A DNA stretch of 57,299 nucleotides from positions 1-57,299 of the forward strand of contig NZ_JFYV01000024.1 in the NCBI RefSeq assembly GCF_000632225.1. Direction: 5' to 3'. Source of the stretch: Sphingomonas sp. RIT328 (lineage in GTDB: Bacteria; Pseudomonadota; Alphaproteobacteria; Sphingomonadales; Sphingomonadaceae). The notes beneath the pieces were generated by a model. The model was not told the origin of the DNA, did no database searches, and worked only from the letters and a program-made list of their open reading frames with translations. The position numbers and the translations under genes are program-made. The stretch's first letter is position 1; every line of letters begins with the position of its first letter. This document shows positions 52,223 to 57,299 of this stretch, piece by piece.

Positions 52223-53090
52223 TCAGCCCACAACCTCGATTTCATCTTCTGCGAACCAACCCTGCTGCAGCAGCGCGTCGCGCGATGCTGTGGGGTTCTC
52301 CGCGTAATAGACGACTGCCAAGCTCCGCTCGGCGCGGCTGCACGTCACATAGAAAAGTCGCCGTGTACGATCGATTGTCGTCTCCTTGCCTGCCGCCTCG
52401 TTGTCGAGATCGGTCTTGCTCTTACCCTTGGCACCGAACAGCTTGTCATAGTTGAACAAGAATCCGCGAGCCTCCTCGTCGCTGATGACGACCATTACTC
52501 GTGGAAACTCCAAGCCCTTCACGCCCTGATGGGTGTCGAACTGCGAAACGCCGCGGACATAGCGGTCATATTTGTCGACCTGATCGAACGGCGCCTCAAG
52601 CGCCTGCCGCCAGGCGGCGGTCTCGCTCTTGTTGTCGACTTCTTCTTCGTTCTCGTCCGCGTCGTCCTCGTCTGCCGGATCGGGGTCGGCGGTGGCGAAG
52701 GGTAGCAGCACGTCCGGCACGGTGAACAACCGGTGCTCGGCAACATAGCGCAGCACGTCGCGCAGGCTCGCCGGGGGTTGCCCGTCGACCAGCGCCAGCA
52801 GCCCCGCACAGGCTCCTTTCGCCCGATCGAGCCGACCCTGCTGCGCCTCGCCGGCATCTCGCAGGGCGTCGCGGTCAAGCAGCGGCGAGGTCTTGCGGAT
52901 GATCGCAGCCGTCGCGAACCGGTCGCCAGCTCGCAGGGCCTTGACCAACGGCAGGATCTCACGCGTGAAGATGCCCAAGCCAGCACCAGTCCCGTCGCCG
53001 AACCGCCGCTGACCGGCTTTGCCGAAGAGGCGTTGCCTATCTTCGTCCCGGCTGAACAATGCGAAGGCGTCGATACAGGCCCCATCGTCA
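52223..53090 (-). pseudogene. UvrD-like helicase, C-terminal fragment
   Basis: The C-terminal half of an SF1 helicase: LGIFTREILPLVKALRAGDR, TSPLLDRDAL, then motif V/VI FDTHQGVKGLEFPRVMVVIS and TTIDRTRRLFYVTCSRAERS, where THQGVKGLEF and the Arg finger in VTCSRAE are diagnostic. The Walker A and DEAD-like motifs of the N-terminal half are missing, and homology fades near 53090. This resembles helicases paired with OLD-type nucleases (Gabija GajB-like), but the partner is absent. A remnant; its stop at 52223 is intact. Confidence 0.7.
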
Positions 53091-53115
53091 CCGCCGCGCC
53101 GCCCAGTCAGGACAC

Positions 53116-53344
53116 AATGTGGGCTCGCCTGCAAAGCGTCGTGTGGCGCGTCGAGGAAGGCACGTTGCCGCCCGCCGCCCTGGTCGCCATCACCGATCCT
53201 GCGCAGCCCCTAGAAGCCGCTGTCAGCGCCGCCGGAGCGTCGGGCACCGATCTTGCCACCTTCCCCCTGCTAGCCCTTCCTACCTATGCCCTAGCGCCCT
53301 TCTACCGGGCCGAGATCGGGCGTCGTCTTCCCAAGCTTCGGTGA
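53116..53344 (+). pseudogene. Truncated ORF of unknown family
   Basis: About 75 residues from ATG 53116: MWARLQSVVWRVEEGTLPPA, ALVAITDPAQPLEAAVSAAG and a hydrophobic YALAPFYRAEIGRR tail. A strong terminator follows at 53393, so it looks like the 3' end of a real + strand gene whose 5' part was lost where the helicase fragment now sits. Family not recognised. Confidence 0.35.
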
Positions 53345-53392
53345 CTGCCACCACCGAAGGTTCGCCGCGCACTGTGCCAGCGTGAGCGAATG

Positions 53393-53429
53393 CTAGCCCC
53401 GGCGTTTCCTTCCTCCGCGCCGGGGCTAG
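53393..53429. terminator. Strong 12-bp stem terminator
   Basis: CTAGCCCCGGCG, 13-base pyrimidine-rich loop, CGCCGGGGCTAG (perfect arms), then TTCATTG. Confidence 0.75.
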
Positions 53430-53545
53430 TTCATTGATCGCAATCGCCGCTAGCTAGGGTATCGTTGAAGCGTCGTCGGCTTCCTACATCCATAGAATGA
53501 GCCGAAATAAGGGTAGAGGGAAGAGCCGCCGCGCAGCCGAAATTT

Positions 53546-54379
53546 TTGGCTGGAAACCCACGCTGCATTTATTGTGCGAACCCTGCGAAAACCGTCGAGC
53601 ATATGCCGTCAAAGGCGCTCTTTCGAGCGAAGGATCGGCCAAGCGGACTCGAATTCCCAAGCTGCAAACAATGCAATAACGGGACTAACGCGGCCGATAG
53701 CGCCGTCGCATTTCTCGCGCGCATCGATCGCTTCGGAGACGACACGGATACGTGGCAAGTTCAAGAGGCCGTTAAATACCTTGCTGCGGCTGAACAAGGC
53801 GCGCCGGGATTCTCCGCTGAACTCTTCAACGACGGAAACTCGCGTGACACGATCATGCGAACGCCCGGCGGGCTGCTAATCCCACTCGCGGAAACGCATG
53901 TCGGCGCAATCGGTAAAGCACTGCTAGACGTTTGGGCGGCTAAGCTTGGCATGTCCCTATACAATGAACATGTGGGCTCCCCCTTGCCGCTGACCGGCGG
54001 GCTCCATGCAATGTGGTTTCTCAACAATGGATTGTCGGGAGAAACAGCAGGCCATTTCCTCCAAATACTGCCGGTTCATTCAACATTGAAGCAAGGACGC
54101 CGGAAGAGCGCGAGCGGCCAATTCGATTACCGCTTCAACTCCGACGACAAGAGCATCGTCGCCGCACTTACGCACTTCCACTCGAATATTCACTTCTTCA
54201 CGATCGCAATGGCCGAACCTAACGTCTATGGCTTTCCAAAGGACAAGCTACCGCACGGTCGCTTTTCGCGGCCCGGCGAATTGCTAGCGATGATGCCGCC
54301 GAAAGCGCCGCCCGCGATCCTAATGAACCCGAACTGGAAACCGCTAGCGATCCCGCGCTTCAGCTTGCTTCGGCCCTGA
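53546..54379 (+). CDS. HNH-type zinc-ribbon protein
   Basis: 277 residues from TTG 53546. N-terminal CIYCANPAKTVEHMPSKALF and FPSCKQCNNG form a CxxC...EH...CxxCNN zinc-ribbon HNH motif (compare TxDHVPPKxLF). The C-terminal 200 residues have no family I know. ATG 53497 opens another frame (SRNKGRGKSRRAAEIFG) that could be the natural N-terminus if one base was gained or lost in the T5 run at 53543-53547. Lower GC than flanking genes and position next to a tRNA suggest acquired DNA. Confidence 0.65.
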   Translation: MAGNPRCIYCANPAKTVEHMPSKALFRAKDRPSGLEFPSCKQCNNGTNAADSAVAFLARIDRFGDDTDTWQVQEAVKYLAAAEQGAPGFSAELFNDGNSRDTIMRTPGGLLIPLAETHVGAIGKALLDVWAAKLGMSLYNEHVGSPLPLTGGLHAMWFLNNGLSGETAGHFLQILPVHSTLKQGRRKSASGQFDYRFNSDDKSIVAALTHFHSNIHFFTIAMAEPNVYGFPKDKLPHGRFSRPGELLAMMPPKAPPAILMNPNWKPLAIPRFSLLRP

Positions 54380-54459
54380 ACAGGCACGTCAATGAAGGTG
54401 GACATTATGGCGGACAGCTTGCCGTGATGGTTGCTAAACCATTGTAAAACAACGGTTTT

Positions 54460-54550
54460 TGGCGGAGCGGGAGGGATTCGAACCCTCGATACGCTTTTGA
54501 CGTATACTCACTTTCCAGGCGAGCGCCTTCGACCACTCGGCCACCGCTCC
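54460..54550 (-). tRNA. tRNA-Ser (GGA)
   Basis: 91 bases including encoded CCA. Acceptor arms GGAGCGG and CCGCTCC with discriminator G, D-arm GGCCGAGTGGTCGAAGGC, anticodon loop CTGGAAA (anticodon GGA), long variable arm TATACG..CGTATC as in class II tRNAs, and T-loop GGTTCGAATCC. The 3' end faces the HNH gene. Confidence 0.97.
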
Positions 54551-54637
54551 GCATGTCCTGGAGCAGCGCGCCTAGCCGCTCCCGGGCCGGCTCGCAAGTG
54601 ATTGCGTGATCCGTCGCCTTGCGCCAATCTTGCGGCC

Positions 54638-55477
54638 ATGATCAGCCTGCTCCTCGCCGCCGCGCCGCTGCAAGCCGCTGCCGCCACGCCCGCCGATCCG
54701 ATCGACGCGGACTGGCAGGCGGTCCCCGATGACGAGCTGCTGGTGATGACGCTCGCCTCGGGCAAGCAGGTCGTCATCCGCCTCGCCCCCGCCTTCGCAC
54801 CGGCCCATGTCGCCAACATCCGTGCGCTGGCGCGGGCGCGCTGGTGGGACGATGCGAGCGTCTATCGCGTGCAGGAGAATTGGGTCGCGCAATGGGGCGA
54901 TGCGACCGAGAAAAAGCCGCTGCCCGCCGGGATCACCGATCACCCCGCCGCCGAATTCGAGATCGCCGGCTTCCAGCCCGCCGTACGCCTCGCCAAGGCG
55001 GACAGCTATTCGAGCGCGAGCGGGATCACCGCCGATGGCTGGCCGGTCGCGACCAACGGGCGGCAGGCGTGGCTGACGCATTGCTATGGCATGGTCGGCG
55101 TCGCGCGCGATGCCCTGCCCAGCACCGGCTCGGGCGCCGAGCTGTTCACGCCGATCGGCCAATCGGCGCGGCGGCTCGATCGCAATTACACCGTCGTCGG
55201 GCGGATCGTCGACGGCATGGGCTATCTGTCGGCCCTGCCGCGCAGCGACGCACCGATGGGTGTCTATGCCGATCCGGCCGAGCGCACCGGCATCGTGTCG
55301 GTGCGGCTCGCCAGCGATATGCCGGCCGCCGGCCGACCGCATTTCCAATATCGCCGCGCCGACAATCCGCGCTTCGCCGCCGCCGTCGCCAAGCGCGAAC
55401 ATCCCGATGCGCCGACGGTCGGCCTGGGCGGGGCGGCGGTGTGCGAGGTGCTGCCGGCGGTCCGTCGCGCGCGCTGA
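54638..55477 (+). CDS. Cyclophilin-type peptidyl-prolyl isomerase, exported
   Basis: 279 residues from ATG 54638. Signal peptide MISLLLAAAPLQAAAA. The cyclophilin barrel shows VVIRLAPAFAPAHVANIRAL, WWDDASVYRVQENWVAQWGD, AWLTHCYGMVGVARDALPST, GAELFTPIGQSARRLDRNYT and VVGRIVDGMGYLSALPRSD. Several catalytic residues of classic cyclophilins (the FxxQxG motif) appear altered to WVAQWG. It probably assists folding of periplasmic or outer-membrane proteins. Monocistronic, adjacent to tRNA-Ser. Confidence 0.87.
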   Translation: MISLLLAAAPLQAAAATPADPIDADWQAVPDDELLVMTLASGKQVVIRLAPAFAPAHVANIRALARARWWDDASVYRVQENWVAQWGDATEKKPLPAGITDHPAAEFEIAGFQPAVRLAKADSYSSASGITADGWPVATNGRQAWLTHCYGMVGVARDALPSTGSGAELFTPIGQSARRLDRNYTVVGRIVDGMGYLSALPRSDAPMGVYADPAERTGIVSVRLASDMPAAGRPHFQYRRADNPRFAAAVAKREHPDAPTVGLGGAAVCEVLPAVRRAR

Positions 55478-55906
55478 GGCCAGCCGCTTCCGTATGCCTT
55501 CGGATAGGCCGTGCCCCTCGTCCGGCACTGCGGGCCCACGGCATGGTCAATCGCGCGAGGCCGGAAATCTCACCGACGAGACCATCGCAAGCACGGCGCG
55601 TCCTATAAGGGAGAGATCGTCTCCACCGTCAGCGATGTGCCCGAGACCGGGGCGCCATCGTGTCGACCCATCCGATCGGCCGTAAGCATCATCTCGAACC
55701 ATGGCCGATCCCGTCACGATGCTTCTCTGCGCCCACGGCCGATCGCAACGCAGCCGGTTCCACAAGCGACCGATCCGATCCCGTCGTGGAAGGTCGGGCC
55801 GTCGCCCCCGCGCCATCTGTAGCACCGACGATGCGGCGCTCTCCCCCCGAAGCCTGGCGGCGATAGCGCGCCCCGCTGATCTTCCACCAAGACGGACCTT
55901 CCTGCG
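55478..55906. other. Intergenic region upstream of the CitMHS transporter
   Basis: 429 bases without a supported gene. Short overlapping ORFs have no motif. It presumably holds the promoter of the transporter gene. Confidence 0.4.
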
Positions 55907-57208
55907 ATGAACCTCGCCCTGCTCGGCTTCCTGATGGTCGCCACCTTCATGACGCTCATCATGACCAAGCGGATGACGCCGCTCGTCGCGCTGATCGTCG
56001 TGCCGACCGTCTTCGCGCTGATCGCCGGCTTCGCCAGCGGCGTCGGCGCGATGATGATCGACGGCATCACCGCGCTCGCGCCGACCGGCGTCATGCTGCT
56101 GTTCGCCATCCTGTTCTTCTCGACGATGACCGATACCGGGCTGTTCGATCCGCTGGTCAACCGGCTGCTCCGCCTCGTCCATGGCGATCCGCTCAGGATC
56201 CTGGTCGGATCGGTGCTGCTCTGCGCGCTCGTCAGCCTCGATGGCGACGGCTCGACCGCCTATATCATCACCATCGCCGCCATGCTGCCGCTCTACCGCC
56301 GCTATGGCATGAACCGTCTGTACCTGTGCTGCCTGCTGATGACGACCAGCGGCATCATGAACCTGACGCCCTGGGGCGGCCCGACCGCGCGCGCGGCGAG
56401 CGCGCTCAAGCTCGACCCGGCGGCGCTGTTCCTGCCGCTGATCCCCGGCATGATCGCCGGCCTCGCCGCGCTGGTCGCGCTCGCGCTGATATTGGGGCGG
56501 CGCGAGCGCGCGCGGATCGGGATCGTCCGCCAGCCCCAATCGGGCGACGCGCCGGCGATGGCGGTGTCGCAATGGCCGGAGGCGCGCCGGCCCAGGCTCC
56601 GGTGGTTCAATGCCGCGCTGACGATCGCGCTGCTCGCCGGGCTGGTGCTCGGCCTGTTGCCGCTGTCGGTGCTGATGATGCTCGCCTTCGCGGTGGCGAT
56701 GCTGGTCAATTATCCCCAGGTCGCCGAGCAGAAGGCGCGGATCACCGCCCATGCCGGCAATGCCCTGTCGGTGGTGTCGCTGATCTTCGCGGCGGGTATC
56801 TTCACCGGCATCCTGTCGGGGACCGGGATGGTCGCGGCGATGAGCAAGACAGTGGTCGGGCTGATCCCGTCGGCGCTCGGCCCCTATATGGCGCCGATCA
56901 CCGCGGCGCTCAGCCTGCCCTTCACCTTCTTCATTTCGAACGACGCTTTCTATTTCGGCATGCTGCCGATCCTCGCCGAGGCGGGGGCGCATTACGGCGT
57001 CGCGCCGATGGCGATCGCCCGCGCGGCGCTGATGGGCCAGCCGGTGCACATGCTCAGCCCGCTCGTCCCCTCGACCTATCTGCTCGTCAGCCTTGCCGGC
57101 GTCGAGCTCGCCGATCACCAGCGCTTCACCCTGGTGCCCGCGGCCCTGGTGTGCGTGGTGATGACGCTGGTCGGCATGGCGGTGCTGGCCTTTCCGCTCG
57201 CCGGCTGA
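55907..57208 (+). CDS. CitMHS-family citrate/metal-proton symporter
   Basis: 433 residues, about 12 TM helices. CitMHS features: FLMVATFMTLIMTKRMTPLV at the start, VMLLFAILFFSTMTDTGLFD, LVSLDGDGSTAYIITIAAML (the conserved SLDGDGSTxxI motif), TTSGIMNLTPWGGPTARAAS, and in the second half SLIFAAGIFTGILSGTGMV and FFISNDAFYFGMLPILAEAG. It imports metal-citrate complexes with protons. No citrate regulatory two-component system is adjacent in the window. Confidence 0.9.
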   Translation: MNLALLGFLMVATFMTLIMTKRMTPLVALIVVPTVFALIAGFASGVGAMMIDGITALAPTGVMLLFAILFFSTMTDTGLFDPLVNRLLRLVHGDPLRILVGSVLLCALVSLDGDGSTAYIITIAAMLPLYRRYGMNRLYLCCLLMTTSGIMNLTPWGGPTARAASALKLDPAALFLPLIPGMIAGLAALVALALILGRRERARIGIVRQPQSGDAPAMAVSQWPEARRPRLRWFNAALTIALLAGLVLGLLPLSVLMMLAFAVAMLVNYPQVAEQKARITAHAGNALSVVSLIFAAGIFTGILSGTGMVAAMSKTVVGLIPSALGPYMAPITAALSLPFTFFISNDAFYFGMLPILAEAGAHYGVAPMAIARAALMGQPVHMLSPLVPSTYLLVSLAGVELADHQRFTLVPAALVCVVMTLVGMAVLAFPLAG

Positions 57209-57225
57209 TCGATGAGCCGCGCCCG

Positions 57226-57299
57226 TCACCCGATCCCGCTGCGGAAGGCATACCGGCCCGACGGCACCTCGATCCCCGGCCGGCCGTCGCGGTCGACCA
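57226..57299 (-). CDS. 3' end of an unidentified gene (cut by window edge)
   Basis: Only the last 24 codons are visible, ending VDRDGRPGIEVPSGRYAFRS then GIG and TGA. It is convergent with the CitMHS gene. Codon use looks coding; family cannot be assigned. Confidence 0.4.
   Translation of the reverse strand, partial: VDRDGRPGIEVPSGRYAFRSGIG

Noticed and set aside
53345..54460. Integrative element with att site at tRNA-Ser
   Set aside because: No second copy of the tRNA 3' end and no integrase gene were seen in the window, so only debris is claimed.
55547..57229. 560-codon minus-strand ORF opposite the CitMHS gene
   Set aside because: Extremely Arg/His/Gln/Asp-rich translation typical of an antisense frame over a membrane protein gene.

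Overview
The window looks like a chromosomal segment of a sphingomonad (Alphaproteobacteria, Sphingomonas or a close relative). The reasons are high GC, sphingomonad-type catabolic genes (ligI/J/K/U of the protocatechuate 4,5-cleavage route), a TonB-dependent receptor, catalase-fold detoxification proteins, several very small conserved sphingomonad proteins, and a dense family of short intergenic repeats. All calls come from reading the sequence and from memory of protein families; no database search was run.

Layout. 1-1.65 kb: phage-like debris (HNH endonuclease, terminase-like HTH fragment, G/C palindrome, AG dinucleotide tract). 2.1-4.9 kb: hybrid histidine kinase and pentapeptide-repeat protein. 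5.25-13.2 kb: lower protocatechuate 4,5-cleavage/gallate pathway (ligI, ligJ), a LysR regulator with two HTH domains, and divergently ligK, ligU, a dicarboxylate symporter and an OprB-type porin. 13.3-14.8 kb: TetR and divergent SDR sharing a palindromic operator. 15.0-16.3 kb: IS3-family element with a nonsense-mutated transposase. 16.7-21.4 kb: 6-oxocamphor-hydrolase-like crotonase, LysR, and a divergent redox operon (GST, peroxiredoxin-like, two SDRs). 21.5-24.5 kb: membrane acyltransferase, sugar O-acetyltransferase and Tat-exported DUF1349-like protein, divergent from a TetR regulator. 24.9-25.9 kb: two truncated pseudogenes joined tail to tail. 26.2-31.7 kb: Tat-exported amine oxidase, GNAT, TonB-dependent receptor and exported RidA, a plausible amino-acid/amine scavenging module.

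31.7-37.7 kb is a gene-poor, repeat-rich stretch with tiny genes, a possible MbcA/ParS-like antitoxin, and a second IS3-family element. 37.7-46.6 kb: a Crp/Fnr regulator divergent from a long run of detoxification genes (esterase, two catalase-fold proteins, Zn alcohol dehydrogenase, AhpD-like protein, epoxide-hydrolase-like protein that reads in frame into a secreted MRJP/SMP-30-like protein, SDR). 46.8-50.4 kb: phosphoketolase shunt operon (56-aa protein, xfp, ackA). 50.7-52.0 kb: GH27 alpha-galactosidase. 52.2-54.6 kb: truncated UvrD-like helicase, HNH-type protein and tRNA-Ser(GGA), possible defence-island debris. 54.6-57.3 kb: cyclophilin, CitMHS transporter and the 3' end of another gene.

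The most interesting signals: (1) a two-part leader motif upstream of both the xfp operon and an unrelated small-gene operon, in which a CTCCCG strand can pair with the Shine-Dalgarno sequence; (2) at least 15 copies of an interspersed two-box intergenic repeat; (3) the double-HTH LysR in a lower-pathway lig cluster that has its own dicarboxylate transporter and porin but no ring-cleavage genes; (4) the detoxification operon with two catalase-like proteins and an in-frame gene fusion.
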